A stretch of 64,000 bases of DNA from Legionella jordanis (lineage in GTDB: Bacteria; Pseudomonadota; Gammaproteobacteria; Legionellales; Legionellaceae). A model generated the notes under the pieces. The model did not search any database. It was not told where the DNA came from and saw only the letters and a program-made list of their open reading frames with translations. The translations under genes were made by a program, and so were the position numbers. The stretch is taken from positions 516,501 to 580,500 of the forward strand of contig NZ_LR134383.1 of NCBI RefSeq assembly GCF_900637635.1, read 5' to 3'. Shown one piece after another: positions 54,663 through 64,000 of this stretch (the stretch's first letter is position 1; each line of letters starts with the position of its first letter).

Positions 54663-56834
54663 TTAATATTTAACGGATGAGGCTTGTCCGGTTAAAATCC
54701 TTTCTGTTGGTTGCCCTTCTAGTAAACATTCTTTGGTTAACAGTTGACCGGATTCCATTTTCTTTCGCTTACTCAAGTTTTGTTCGAAGAACAAATGGCT
54801 ATGAGTGGCTGTTTGTCCTAAAGCTGGCAGAGTAAACCCTCCAAATAAGCCGGAAATCATATTTAAGGCTTCAACCAGCAATAAAGGATCAGGCTGTACT
54901 TGCCCAAACTCCTTATAAGCTATTTTGATAATAAGATAGGCTTGTTTTTTCCAAGGCATTTTGGAGAGGCGGATAATGAGCGCTTCTTCATAAAATGCAT
55001 TTAAAGCCAGTTGAGTGCCATCATCTACATCGTAAGCTGCAAGAAAAGCAATTTTCAAATCGTAAAACTTTTTAATGGCCAATAAGTCACGGATAAGGAT
55101 GGGAGAGAAACATTCTTTTTCACCAGAGCTAAGAATTTGACGAAAAATTACATCTTGAGCCATTTTCTCCTGCATTAGAAGATTTAGCTCCTCAAGGCCA
55201 TTGAAGTCCTCATTGAATTCTTCAGGCTGTTCATTTTTTTCATCAGTCAGATTTTTTTTATCATCCAGGTGACTGAGGTCTGCACTTTCTCTCTTGCCTT
55301 TAACATTGTTGCAGCTTGAATCAACCACAGCAGCTTCGAATTGATTAAGCAATCGTTGATAACATTCCTTAAAATCAATAATTTGGTCAATTACAGTTTT
55401 AAGAAGATAATTCACTGCCTCTTGCTGTGCCTCCTCAAGGATTTGCTTGGCTAATGTTTCTTTTGATACTCTGATGATCACCAACAGGTTAAATGCTGCG
55501 GATAAAGTATGCTCCGCTTCTTGCCAGACAAGACTGTGTGGTTTTTTATGCTCGGTCATGAGCGTGCTGTCTTGGGAAACGGGGCTGCCATCGGGGTATA
55601 AATTAAATGCTTGCTGTAAAAATTTGCCCTCTTCAGAGGCAGGAATTGAGCTTGTTCCACTCGGTTTCAATGAATGGATGGATTCAGCTTGGCTGATGAG
55701 CTCATCCCGAAAAGAATGAAACTGAGCTACTAATTCTTCCATCTCAATTTCTCTGAAGAGATTAGCATTCTGCTTTGTTAAAATTTCTTGCCAAAATTCG
55801 AGTTGATCTGGAAAAGATAAATCGAATTGAACTTTAAGGGGTGAGCGACGCTTGCCTAGATTTTCCAAGCTCACTGAACGGTAAAGACTTGGTTTATTTT
55901 TTTCATGGCCTAAGTTTTTTAACTCAATAATTTTCTTCAATCTTAGAGTGAGTATTTTTGCAAAATCATGACAGAAAGGTTCTTTTTGTGTGACATTTCC
56001 CAGAGACAAGTCCATAAATGAAGGAATTCCCAAATAAGAGGTCAGGCTTTTTTTTGTTATTTCATCTATCAAATCGCCAGGCATTCTGCTTAACACCGCT
56101 GTCACCATCTCACATAATAAAGGTTCATCAATTTCAGCGGCTAGCATTTGTGCTTTCCCCGCAATGGCTGAAAATAGGCCTGTAATTTTTTTATAATTAC
56201 CAAGATAGCCCTTGGTGTAAGCAGTAAAATTAAATAGCCCCTGATATTCGAGAGGATAGAGAACATTTTCATTATTTTTTTGATAGCCGAAGTTGCGAAA
56301 GGCCGCCCCAAAATCAATCCGGCCAAATTGAATGAGATGGTTTTTTAATTCCAGACAAATGACATTGCCGCTGTGCACGCTGTAATCAGCAATTAATAGG
56401 GAAAACATCAATACCATTGAGAGGCCGAAATAATGCTCTAGGTTGGTCAGCAATAAGTAATAATTAGGTCCTAAAATCATTTCCCACAATGGGCTGCGAT
56501 CGGATGCATCGTATCGGCTGGTACCAATTATTTTATGAAGTTCAGTGAACAACACTTTAGGTTGGATTAAGCCGTAACTGCCATCTTCAAATTGTATAAA
56601 ATCGGTGCAAATGAAGGATTGTTGATATATTTGGGGTATAAGGCCGCGGCTTTTGAATTCTTCCAATAACTGCCCTGCAAATAATTCGGCAAAGAGTTCA
56701 CGAAGATCATCGGGTTTTTTTATAAAGAATTCTTCGCCATCGCTTGTGTTATAAAAGCCATCGACTGCATTGCGGTTTTTACCGCCAGTTTTTTCTTTGT
56801 ATTTTGTTAGCTCTTTCCCTTTATAGCTCGGCAT
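54663..56834 (-). CDS. Large hypothetical protein, possible Dot/Icm effector with kinase-like N terminus
   Basis: 723 aa from ATG 56834, chosen because AAGGA lies 8 bp upstream; a TTG 30 bp earlier gives 733 aa. No signal peptide. Residues 10-230 read like a degenerate kinase fold found at the N terminus of LepB-type Legionella effectors: DGFYNTSDGEEFFIKKP (Lys), ELFAGQLLEEFK (Glu), IADYSVHSGNVIC (HxxN-type loop) and RIDFGAAF (DFG-like). The rest is helical with a charged linker. Divergent from 56997. Effector status is inferred. Confidence 0.6.
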   Translation of the reverse strand: MPSYKGKELTKYKEKTGGKNRNAVDGFYNTSDGEEFFIKKPDDLRELFAELFAGQLLEEFKSRGLIPQIYQQSFICTDFIQFEDGSYGLIQPKVLFTELHKIIGTSRYDASDRSPLWEMILGPNYYLLLTNLEHYFGLSMVLMFSLLIADYSVHSGNVICLELKNHLIQFGRIDFGAAFRNFGYQKNNENVLYPLEYQGLFNFTAYTKGYLGNYKKITGLFSAIAGKAQMLAAEIDEPLLCEMVTAVLSRMPGDLIDEITKKSLTSYLGIPSFMDLSLGNVTQKEPFCHDFAKILTLRLKKIIELKNLGHEKNKPSLYRSVSLENLGKRRSPLKVQFDLSFPDQLEFWQEILTKQNANLFREIEMEELVAQFHSFRDELISQAESIHSLKPSGTSSIPASEEGKFLQQAFNLYPDGSPVSQDSTLMTEHKKPHSLVWQEAEHTLSAAFNLLVIIRVSKETLAKQILEEAQQEAVNYLLKTVIDQIIDFKECYQRLLNQFEAAVVDSSCNNVKGKRESADLSHLDDKKNLTDEKNEQPEEFNEDFNGLEELNLLMQEKMAQDVIFRQILSSGEKECFSPILIRDLLAIKKFYDLKIAFLAAYDVDDGTQLALNAFYEEALIIRLSKMPWKKQAYLIIKIAYKEFGQVQPDPLLLVEALNMISGLFGGFTLPALGQTATHSHLFFEQNLSKRKKMESGQLLTKECLLEGQPTERILTGQASSVKY

Positions 56835-56996
56835 GAATGGCATCCTTACCGTAAATTTTTTCAATTTCCATTCTAATGCTTTTGACTAGTTCATCAACAA
56901 ACTTATCGAATTATTTTCAAAAACCAACAGGTTTTTTCATGAAAGGATGTAAAACAATGGTAGAATAATGTCATTTGAAGTAGATGTATTTACAAA

Positions 56997-58070
56997 ATGC
57001 GCCTGGTCGTTTCTAAATCTGATGAATTTTTCATCACCATTGCCAAACATGAATACCATAGCTTTATCCTTGCCGGAGTACGCAAGCGTAATGGCCAAAT
57101 TCATAGTTTAACCAAAGTAGGAAAGAGACTGAATTTTCATGAAGATAACTGTTTCGGGCTATTGAAAGCAGGACTATATCGGGCGTCGGCTTTACTTTGG
57201 GATGAGGGCGTTCACAGACGAAGCGGTTCAAATATACCCATTTCCTATACGTCCTATTCCATCACTTATGAACAATATTTGGATCTAGTATTTTTGCTGG
57301 AGAAAGCGCAACAGGAATTTCGATGTACTTTTGATTGTTATAAACCCATTTCTGCAACAGATGAAAATGTGGTTCTGGAGTACACGTTTGATTGGAAGTT
57401 GATTCCTAACCTGGGACTCCCCATAAGTAATCAGGAAAAAAATGAGACGGAAGTGGTCGGAGAAAGACCTGTCGTGCAACAGACGCTCCACAGAACTCAT
57501 GTGCTGGCTGCCTCAAATACCTGTCGGCACACAGCCATTGATTTAATTCATTACGTCACCGGAGTAAAGGAAAGTACGCAAAATCTTTCTTCTCAGTTCT
57601 TTAGGGATTTGCCTCTTAAAACCAGTTTGGTTGCCGATCAAGGGGAAGAATTCATGTTTAAAGGAGAAGCCTACCGCTCCTTAAGGCCTGATCCAAATAA
57701 ATATTTTTACATTTTGCCTAAACCTCCTACTGCGTTTAAAGAGCTTGATGGGTTTAAACGAAAAGTGTTAACTGATTTATATTCACGCATGGAGCGAATG
57801 CTAAGCATTGCTCCCAATTCTAAAGAGACTCAGGAAAAATTTGAACTCTTAAAAACTCTCTATAATCAACATATTTCCGATAACTCGGAATCCATAGATC
57901 AATTTCTGACATCACTTCAGCAATGGAAAAATGAACATCAAAAAGAAATTGGTAAGCTTCGAAAAACATTCTTTTTTGATCATCTTTTTCAACGGCAATC
58001 CGCAACTGCAAAATTGTTTCAACAGTGGCTGCAGGAAGGGGCAAAGCATTTAACAAGTTTTAATCACTAA
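56997..58070 (+). CDS. Hypothetical protein, possible effector
   Basis: 357 aa, no signal peptide or membrane helix. A mixed N-terminal half has a segment NTCRHTAIDLIHYVTG in the middle; a Cys-x-His of this kind would be compatible with, but does not prove, a cysteine-hydrolase fold. The C-terminal third is helical and charged. It is divergent from the putative effector gene across 162 bp, and its stop overlaps the DUF72 gene by 4 bp. No family assigned. Confidence 0.6.
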   Translation: MRLVVSKSDEFFITIAKHEYHSFILAGVRKRNGQIHSLTKVGKRLNFHEDNCFGLLKAGLYRASALLWDEGVHRRSGSNIPISYTSYSITYEQYLDLVFLLEKAQQEFRCTFDCYKPISATDENVVLEYTFDWKLIPNLGLPISNQEKNETEVVGERPVVQQTLHRTHVLAASNTCRHTAIDLIHYVTGVKESTQNLSSQFFRDLPLKTSLVADQGEEFMFKGEAYRSLRPDPNKYFYILPKPPTAFKELDGFKRKVLTDLYSRMERMLSIAPNSKETQEKFELLKTLYNQHISDNSESIDQFLTSLQQWKNEHQKEIGKLRKTFFFDHLFQRQSATAKLFQQWLQEGAKHLTSFNH

Positions 58071-58807
58071 AGACGCGTGCTTAATTCCTGGATTAATTGC
58101 ATGGCATCGTGAGGGGCACATACTTTTTGATCGTTATCAAAATAACAATAGACGGGTTTGCCCTCTTCTTGCCAATGAATGAACTTATCGGCATATTCAG
58201 CCAACACCTGCTGACTGTAATGTCCTTGATAGGGTTGAGGTTCAGGGCCATGCAAGCGGAGATAAATAAAATTTCCGGTGACGATTTCAGGTGAGCGGTA
58301 CCCCCGAAAATCGTAAAAACAGAGTGAGATTTCATGAGTTTGCAAAATGTCATAAATCTCATCGCATAGCCAACTTCGGTCTCTAAATTCAAAGGTATAG
58401 TCGTAATCTTTACTCAGTAAGTTCAAGAATTCAAGCAAGCGTTTTACATCCACATGAAAGCGTGGTGGTAATTGAAACAAAATAGGTCCAAGTTTTTCAG
58501 CAAACGGTTCAAATGCATTGTATAAATAGGCTAATGCATCTTTTGCATCATGGAGTCGTTTAAGATGAGTTATATAGCGGCTAGCTTTACAGGAAAAAAT
58601 GAATTCTTGAGGCGTATCGGCGCACCAGGTTGTAATGGTTTTTTTCTTGGGTGTGCCGTAAAAGCTGGTATTTACTTCCACGCTGCCAAAGCATTTTGCA
58701 TACTGAGACAACATCTTTGTAGTACTGAGATTTTCAGGGTAAAAATCGCCAATCCACCCTTTATAACTCCATCCCGATGTGCCGATATGAAATCCCTTTA
58801 CAGCCAT
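58067..58807 (-). CDS. DUF72 (YecE-like) TIM-barrel protein
   Basis: 246 aa. IGTSGWSYKGWIGDFYPENLST, SVEVNTSFYGTPKKKTITTW, LGPILFQLPPRFHVDVKRL and the terminal YFDNDQKVCAPHDAMQL are the family blocks. Biochemical role unknown. ATG 58807 has GGAG 7 bp upstream. Confidence 0.92.
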   Translation of the reverse strand: MAVKGFHIGTSGWSYKGWIGDFYPENLSTTKMLSQYAKCFGSVEVNTSFYGTPKKKTITTWCADTPQEFIFSCKASRYITHLKRLHDAKDALAYLYNAFEPFAEKLGPILFQLPPRFHVDVKRLLEFLNLLSKDYDYTFEFRDRSWLCDEIYDILQTHEISLCFYDFRGYRSPEIVTGNFIYLRLHGPEPQPYQGHYSQQVLAEYADKFIHWQEEGKPVYCYFDNDQKVCAPHDAMQLIQELSTRL

Positions 58808-58965
58808 CCATTAACTCCTTCAATGAATTATTTTCCTTTCTGCAATTAAGTATAGGATTTATTCGCTTAATTTTTGTAAAGCAGAAAATGGTGGTTATGA
58901 CTAAACTTTATAGAGAAATTGATGTTCAAGCGGTGGCTCTTTAGGGATTTGTGGAGGTAATTCGG

Positions 58966-59484
58966 ATGAAAAAAAGGTCTTTATTGCTACCCTTTCTCCT
59001 CTTTAGCAGTTTAATTTTTGCTGAGGGAGATAAAACGTTTAAAGTTGGAAGTCCTGTCTTTGAACCTCAAAGTTTTATTCCTCAGAAATACAGTTGCGAA
59101 GGTGCTGACATTTCACCTGCGTTATTTTGGGAAAATCCACCACAAAATGTTAAATCTTATGTGCTAATCATTGAAGATCCAGATGCCCCAAATGGCAACT
59201 GGGTTCACTGGATTGTATTTAATATCCCACCTGGAGTTCGAAACTTAACCGAAGGGGAGCTTCCTCCAGGCGCCATTAATGGCAAAAACAGTTGGGGCAC
59301 AATCGGTTATCGAGGCCCATGCCCACCCTCTGGAGATGATGTGCACCGCTATGTGTTTAAACTCTTTGCTCTGGATACAGTCCTATCATTAGATTACCCA
59401 GCAACACGGGATGATGTAATCAATGCCATTCAATATCATGTTTTAGCCAGCAGCCAATTTTCAGCCAATTATCACCGGTACTGA
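58966..59484 (+). CDS. Exported YbhB/YbcL-type PEBP protein
   Basis: 172 aa from ATG 58966 (GGAGG 8 bp upstream) with signal MKKRSLLLPFLLFSSLIFA. Family motifs YSCEGADISPALFWENPP, DPDAPNGNWVHWIVFNIP and GPCPPSGDDVHRYVFKLFALD form the phosphatidylethanolamine-binding-protein pocket. Function in bacteria is not settled. Confidence 0.93.
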   Translation: MKKRSLLLPFLLFSSLIFAEGDKTFKVGSPVFEPQSFIPQKYSCEGADISPALFWENPPQNVKSYVLIIEDPDAPNGNWVHWIVFNIPPGVRNLTEGELPPGAINGKNSWGTIGYRGPCPPSGDDVHRYVFKLFALDTVLSLDYPATRDDVINAIQYHVLASSQFSANYHRY

Positions 59485-59599
59485 TGCTATTAATTCTTAA
59501 ATTTTCCTGATTATAAAACGTAAATTTAGTTGGATAATGTTAAAAATTTTTGCAAAATACGCAGGTAAATTTTGCATTGAAATTAACAAAAGGTTAAAA

Positions 59600-60106
59600 A
59601 TGAAAAAGATTTTATCTGTAGCAAATGCATTAATAGTTTTATCATTTTTGAGTTTGTTTCACAGTGAGGCAGCTGCAAAGAGCACACAAGAAAATGTAGA
59701 AACTGGTTCCTCAATGGAAAAAGCGATTCTCTATTATGTTAATCAATATCGAGCACAGAAGGGCTTGCCCGCGCTTAAAATGAATAAGCAAATGTCTCGA
59801 GAAGCAGAAATACATAGTCGAGAAATGGCCGCCCATAAAATTTCATTTGGTCATAAAGATTTTAATAAACGGATAAAGCGTTTATTTGCTGAAATCAAAG
59901 ATTGTCGCGGTGGCGCTGAGAACGTGGCTTATAATTATAAAGGAGCTCAAGATGTTGTAAAAAATTGGATGACTAGTCGAGGTCACCGCCGTAACATTCT
60001 AGGGCATTATAATTTAACAGGAATCGGTTTGGCTCGTGACAGCAAAGGAAAGATTTATTTCACCCAAATTTTCCTCAAAACCGACAATCCTGCTTACAAG
60101 CATTAA
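59600..60106 (+). CDS. Exported CAP/SCP-domain protein
   Basis: 168 aa from ATG 59600; an upstream start at 59537 is rejected because the signal peptide begins MKKILSVANALIVLSFL. CAP domain with YYVNQYRAQKGLPALKMNKQM, HSREMAAHKISFGHKDF and NWMTSRGHRRNILG, the YkwD-like family. It keeps the His/Glu cavity residues. Probably periplasmic or secreted. A terminator follows. Confidence 0.9.
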   Translation: MKKILSVANALIVLSFLSLFHSEAAAKSTQENVETGSSMEKAILYYVNQYRAQKGLPALKMNKQMSREAEIHSREMAAHKISFGHKDFNKRIKRLFAEIKDCRGGAENVAYNYKGAQDVVKNWMTSRGHRRNILGHYNLTGIGLARDSKGKIYFTQIFLKTDNPAYKH

Positions 60107-60116
60107 TTGAATAAGG

Positions 60117-60139
60117 AAGCGGGATTCCTCCCGCTTTTT
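60117..60139 (+). terminator. Rho-independent terminator after CAP gene
   Basis: Stem AGCGGG-ATTCCT-CCCGCT then TTTT, 11 bp after the CAP stop. The Nudix gene begins 15 bp later. Confidence 0.85.
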
Positions 60140-60154
60140 ATTATTGGTGAATCG

Positions 60155-60616
60155 ATGCCTCTCATTAAGCCGGTGAGTTTAAGCGAACTTAGAATCAAAG
60201 ATTACCGCAGTTGCTATGTCGATTGCATTATTTTGAATCATGATAACAAAATCCTTTTGCAGCAACGCGGTGAAAATTGGCACAATTTCCCGGGTTTTTT
60301 ATCGGCTTTTGGCGGTGCCATTGAACCTGATGAAACGCCTCATCAAGCCTTAATGCGTGAATTACACGAGGAACTTGGGGCTGAGCCCTTGCAAGAGGAG
60401 CTCATTTTCATTTCCGCTCTAACTGAAGACATTACTCAACACAGCACTTTAATTTATTGTTATTTTTGGCACGATAGCCGTGGCAGCATAAAAGCATGCT
60501 ATGAGGGTGAGGTAAAACAGTTTACTGATGTGGATTCTATTTTAAAGCAGTCTAAGCTCATGGATAATGTAGCCTGGGTAGTGAGGGAATGTAGGAAAAA
60601 ACATCTACTCATTTAA
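60155..60616 (+). CDS. Nudix hydrolase (chromosomal copy)
   Basis: 153 aa from ATG 60155; the earlier TTG at 60107 overlaps the terminator and is rejected. Nudix box GGAIEPDETPHQALMRELHEELGA is complete. Clear paralogue of the island gene at 29152. Substrate unknown; the LLQQRG plus FGG layout resembles dNTP- or sugar-nucleotide-cleaving members. Confidence 0.9.
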   Translation: MPLIKPVSLSELRIKDYRSCYVDCIILNHDNKILLQQRGENWHNFPGFLSAFGGAIEPDETPHQALMRELHEELGAEPLQEELIFISALTEDITQHSTLIYCYFWHDSRGSIKACYEGEVKQFTDVDSILKQSKLMDNVAWVVRECRKKHLLI

Positions 60617-60637
60617 CTTAAATTAAGGGACTGAAAC

Positions 60638-61489
60638 ATGCTTGAGGAATTTAAAAAAACAATAGGGGAATGGCTTATTCCGCCCATTTTCTATGGGACG
60701 GCCTGGAAGGGTGAACAGACGGAACCATTAACTTTGCAAGCTCTAAATGCGGGTTTTCTAGGGATTGATACGGCCAATCAACGGAAACATTATTTTGAAG
60801 AAGGGGTGGGGCGGGCTATTGAACAATTCCTCAACCAAAACTCCAAATCCCGGTCAGACATTTTTTTACAAAGCAAGTTCACTTATGCGCATGGGCAGGA
60901 TGAGCGGAAACCTTACAATGAACGTGAACCCTTCAGTATTCAAGTTTTGCAATCTTTCGAAAGTTCACTAAAGCACTTGCGGACTCATTATCTGGATTCT
61001 TATGTTCTCCATGGACCCTATTATACAGAGGGTTTAACAGCAGCCGATTGGGAAGTGTGGCGGGCAATGGAGCAGCTGCAAGAAAAAGGGAGCGTTCATT
61101 TCCTGGGTGCTTCCAACATCAACATAGAGCAATTGCGCGAATTACATCAACGGGCAAATGTTAAGCCTCATTTCATACAAAACCGTTGCTTTGCGGTGAA
61201 CCAATGGGACAAAGACATGCGGAGTTTTTGTCAGCAAAAGGGAATAATTTATCAGGGTTTTTCCTTGTTGACCGCCAATTCCTTTTATTTTAACCATCCC
61301 TGCCTGGCTGAGATGCAAGAAAAATATGGGAAAAGCAAAGCGCAATTAATTTTTTGTTTTGCTTTGCAAATAGGCATTCTTCCCTTAACGGGAACAACCA
61401 GTCAACAGCATATGCAGGATGATCTTAATCTCAGCTTTAAACTTTCGGACAAAGAAGTAAAGGAAATTGAACTTATAGCCCATCTCTAA
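60638..61489 (+). CDS. Aldo/keto reductase family protein
   Basis: 283 aa TIM barrel. FLGIDTANQRKHYFEEGVGRAI replaces the usual DTAxxYxNE; ALWEVWRAMEQLQEKGSVHFLGASNI, QNRCFAVNQWD and the C-terminal LPLTGTTSQQHMQDDL (NADPH phosphate-binding region) follow. The canonical catalytic Tyr position appears as His or Gln in NQRKHY, so catalysis is uncertain. The stop overlaps the converging ispA by 4 bp. Confidence 0.82.
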   Translation: MLEEFKKTIGEWLIPPIFYGTAWKGEQTEPLTLQALNAGFLGIDTANQRKHYFEEGVGRAIEQFLNQNSKSRSDIFLQSKFTYAHGQDERKPYNEREPFSIQVLQSFESSLKHLRTHYLDSYVLHGPYYTEGLTAADWEVWRAMEQLQEKGSVHFLGASNINIEQLRELHQRANVKPHFIQNRCFAVNQWDKDMRSFCQQKGIIYQGFSLLTANSFYFNHPCLAEMQEKYGKSKAQLIFCFALQIGILPLTGTTSQQHMQDDLNLSFKLSDKEVKEIELIAHL

Positions 61490-62382
61490 ACGTTATTATG
61501 ACTACGTTGCTGAAGATAATTGCACAGCACTAATAAATCATTTGCCTGCTCACCAAGAGGAGTAAGGCAATCTCGAGCCCGCTTGAAATGTTCAGCAATC
61601 AGCTGATACAAATCATGTTGATTGTAGAGACTCGCATAAGTCATTTTGTGGTTGGCCATGTCCGATGCCCGCCCTTTCCCAAGAACAGCTTGTTCAGCGT
61701 AAAGGTCCAAATAGTCGTCTTGCATCTGAAAAGCCAATCCCAAATAATCAGCAAATTGTTTTAAAGCATGGGCTGTCGAGGCAGAACAGGAGCTGGCGGC
61801 CAATACCATAGTAAAACAAGCGGAAATCAGTTTTCCTGTTTTTAAACGATGAATACAATCCAGCTCAGATTCTTGGATGGTTGAATTACTCAACTCGGAT
61901 AAATCGAGACTTTGCCCACTGACCATGCCGGAGGGGCCACTGGCTTTGACCAACTCATGGGTAATTTGAATAACTTGTGCCGCAGAATTGAAGCGGGTTA
62001 ATCCGCTTAGTAGTACGTCAATGGCTAAGGCCTGCATGCCATCGCCCACCAAAATGGCGGTGGCTTCATCAAATGCTCGATGACAGCTGGGCTTTCCTCG
62101 ACGAAAATCGTCATTGTCCATCGCAGGTAAGTCGTCATGTACTAAGGAATAGCAATGAATTATTTCAATGGCTGCGGCCATGATGTCCAGACTGCCCAAC
62201 TCCACTCCAACGATTTCCCCACATAAATAAACCAATACAGGTCTTAAACGTTTGCCGCCTGGGAAAAGGGAATAGAGGATGGCTTCTTTAATTCGGTTTG
62301 CAGGAATGTTGGATTTAGAAACTAAATCGTGGAGAACCTGCTCATGCTGTGCGACGTAACGGGTTATTTTTTCATTGATCAT
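61486..62382 (-). CDS. ispA: Farnesyl diphosphate synthase
   Basis: 298 aa from ATG 62382, which overlaps xseB by 11 bp; a longer start lies within xseB. First Asp motif [19 protein letters not shown] (DDxxxxD type of bacterial FPPS), GGKRLRPVL, and second [13 protein letters not shown]. Makes FPP for isoprenoid pathways. Normal length. Confidence 0.95.
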   Translation of the reverse strand: MINEKITRYVAQHEQVLHDLVSKSNIPANRIKEAILYSLFPGGKRLRPVLVYLCGEIVGVELGSLDIMAAAIEIIHCYSLVHDDLPAMDNDDFRRGKPSCHRAFDEATAILVGDGMQALAIDVLLSGLTRFNSAAQVIQITHELVKASGPSGMVSGQSLDLSELSNSTIQESELDCIHRLKTGKLISACFTMVLAASSCSASTAHALKQFADYLGLAFQMQDDYLDLYAEQAVLGKGRASDMANHKMTYASLYNQHDLYQLIAEHFKRARDCLTPLGEQANDLLVLCNYLQQRSHNNV

Positions 62383-62590
62383 TGTAGAGTTCACTTTGAA
62401 CATCGGAGTTGGCGAGCAATTCAATTTTTTGCTCTGCCTGACTTAAAACCTCTTGGCATTTTCGGGCAAGGAGGATTCCTTTTTCGAATTGTTTCAAAGA
62501 AGCTTCAAGGCTGAGCTCGCCTTTTTCAAGTTGCATAACAATCTCTTCAAGCTCCGCCATCGATTTTTCAAAATGAATCGGTTTCGTCAT
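62372..62590 (-). CDS. xseB: Exonuclease VII small subunit
   Basis: 72 aa. [43 protein letters not shown] is diagnostic. XseB binds XseA to degrade single-stranded DNA. Operon with ispA as in many gammaproteobacteria. Confidence 0.96.
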   Translation of the reverse strand: MTKPIHFEKSMAELEEIVMQLEKGELSLEASLKQFEKGILLARKCQEVLSQAEQKIELLANSDVQSELYNDQ

Positions 62591-62856
62591 AACGTAAACT
62601 TAGGCTAGATAGACAAATCGTTCTAGTATACTCCGAGACCGCTATTTTTTAAACAGGCCTAGCCGGATCAGCTTAGGTTATGGTTAAGTTGAATTGAAAT
62701 TGGCACAAAACAGCTGAACACCAGCGGGAGTTGCGCTCTATAAAATTCAACTTGGGTTTTCCTATCGCTTAAGCCCCATCCATGACGAAATAGACTTGCG
62801 TGCTGCAAAGGATTCATGCAGGATCTCGATTAATTTAATCCTTTCTCTTTTTTTTA

Positions 62857-64000
62857 ATGCGAGCCAAAAGCCAATACGCCTGCAATCAGTGCGCTGCTGT
62901 TTTTTCCCAATGGTCCGGGCAATGCACCCAATGCGGCTCCTGGAATTCCATAGCAGAAGAATTGCTTACTTTAAGCCAACGACATGCGCGTGTGGCTCAC
63001 TATGCCAGCCAAAAATCCGGAGTTACTTCTGTTGAAGACATTGTTTTGGAAAACGAAGCAAGGAGTGACTGTGGCTTATCTGAATTAAATCGAGTTTTAG
63101 GGGGCGGGCTAGTCGAGGGCTCGGTGATTTTGTTGGGAGGGGATCCAGGCATCGGGAAATCTACCTTGCTCCTGCAAACGCTCGCTTTCATGTCACAGAA
63201 AGAGAAAGTATTGTATGTTACTGGCGAAGAATCTCTGCAACAGGTTGCCATGCGGGCAAAACGCTTGCAATTACCGCTGGCGGGTTTGCGGCTGCTGGCT
63301 GAAACACAGGTTGAAACAATCATTGCCCATGCGCAAAAAGAGAAGCCTCGAATTATGGTTGTTGATTCGGTGCAAACCATTTTTAGCGAGACACTCAGTT
63401 CAGCTCCCGGAGGGGTAGGGCAAGTACGCGAGGCAGCAGCTCAGTTAGTCCGCTTTGCAAAGATGAGCAATACCGCAGTGTTTATTGTAGGTCATGTGAC
63501 TAAAGACGGGGCTTTGGCAGGTCCGCGTGTCCTTGAGCATATGGTGGATAGCGTATTGTACTTCGAGGGTCAAAGTGACTCGCGTTTTCGCCTAATCAGG
63601 GCGATAAAAAACCGTTTCGGCGCCGCAAACGAGCTTGCGGTGTTTGCTATGACTGATAAGGGTTTAAAAGAAGTTGCCAATCCTTCTGCTATTTTTTTAT
63701 CGCGCCAGCCGGAACCTACTCCTGGCAGTGTGGTCATGGTGACCTGGGAAGGAACTCGGCCAATGCTGGTCGAAGTTCAGGCATTGGTTGATGAAGCTCA
63801 TGGCCAGCAAGCTAAACGAATTACAGCCGGTCTTGAACACAATCGTTTGGCCATTCTCTTGGCTGTTTTGCATCGTCATGGCGGCGTCGCAACGTTTGAT
63901 CAAGATGTTTTCATCAACGTGGTGGGCGGTGTAAAAGTCACCGAAACAGGGAGTGACTTGGCTTTGCTGGCAGCGGTGGTGTCCAGCCTTCGCAATCGCG
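62857..64000 (+). CDS. radA: DNA repair protein RadA, 3' end cut by window
   Basis: 381 codons visible from ATG 62857. N-terminal zinc finger CNQC...CTQCG, Walker A GGDPGIGKST, RadA KNRFG motif, and the start of the Lon-like C-terminal domain (EVQALVDEAHG onward). RadA is a branch-migration helicase in recombination. No strong Shine-Dalgarno before the ATG (T-rich run instead), but the family N terminus fits. Confidence 0.95.
   Translation, partial: MRAKSQYACNQCAAVFSQWSGQCTQCGSWNSIAEELLTLSQRHARVAHYASQKSGVTSVEDIVLENEARSDCGLSELNRVLGGGLVEGSVILLGGDPGIGKSTLLLQTLAFMSQKEKVLYVTGEESLQQVAMRAKRLQLPLAGLRLLAETQVETIIAHAQKEKPRIMVVDSVQTIFSETLSSAPGGVGQVREAAAQLVRFAKMSNTAVFIVGHVTKDGALAGPRVLEHMVDSVLYFEGQSDSRFRLIRAIKNRFGAANELAVFAMTDKGLKEVANPSAIFLSRQPEPTPGSVVMVTWEGTRPMLVEVQALVDEAHGQQAKRITAGLEHNRLAILLAVLHRHGGVATFDQDVFINVVGGVKVTETGSDLALLAAVVSSLRNR

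Overview
The window looks like a Legionella chromosome (Gammaproteobacteria, AT-rich). The inference rests on the protein families, an IncP-like trb/tra conjugation module of the kind described on Legionella genomic islands at a tRNA-Pro gene, and two large divergent genes that resemble Dot/Icm effectors. The species cannot be named from the sequence.

1-14.6 kb is a nearly complete P-type (RP4/Trb-like) mating-pair and coupling operon: trbB (cut by the window edge), C, D, E, F, G, H, I, J, a trbK-like lipoprotein, trbL, traG, traF, a small traD-like gene and a traC-like primase. Most genes overlap by 4 bp, so it reads as one transcript.

14.6-28.4 kb is an IS-rich block bounded by two 1200-bp IS3-family (IS407-type) copies in inverted orientation. 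Inside is the DNA-processing half of the conjugation system: traM-traL-traK on the minus strand, an IncP-like oriT, and traJ-traI on the plus strand with a small gene nested out of frame in traI. The block also holds an IS481-family element that interrupts traM, a split IS982-family element with IS481-type ends at both broken edges, a resolvase fragment, a methyltransferase, a truncated group II intron and a dps gene cut by the IS.

28.4-46.2 kb is accessory DNA: a Nudix hydrolase, small hypotheticals, a zinc/manganese-type ABC transporter (ATPase and permease) next to a zinc-sensor diguanylate cyclase, a methyltransferase, two receiver-like proteins, an IS5-family element, a sulfur-detoxification operon (rhodanese, TauE permease, frameshifted persulfide-dioxygenase-like hydrolase) with palindromic operators, many decayed mobile genes, a MazF-type toxin-antitoxin pair, an MHS-type transporter, an AlpA-like regulator and a gamma-glutamylcyclotransferase-like protein. 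It ends at the 3' end of a tRNA-Pro(CGG) gene, a plausible island junction.

46.2-64 kb is conserved chromosome: ispB, ychF, pth, rplY, rplU, rpmA, obgE, a cinA-like gene, a DUF457-type membrane protein, an MscS channel, two putative effectors, DUF72, PEBP, CAP, Nudix, aldo/keto reductase, ispA, xseB and the start of radA (cut by the window edge).

The main observation is a legible rearrangement history. An IS481-type insertion in an IS982 element left a 7-bp duplication, and the two halves now lie about 7 kb apart in opposite orientation around the relaxase/oriT block. The in-frame junction can still be rebuilt.
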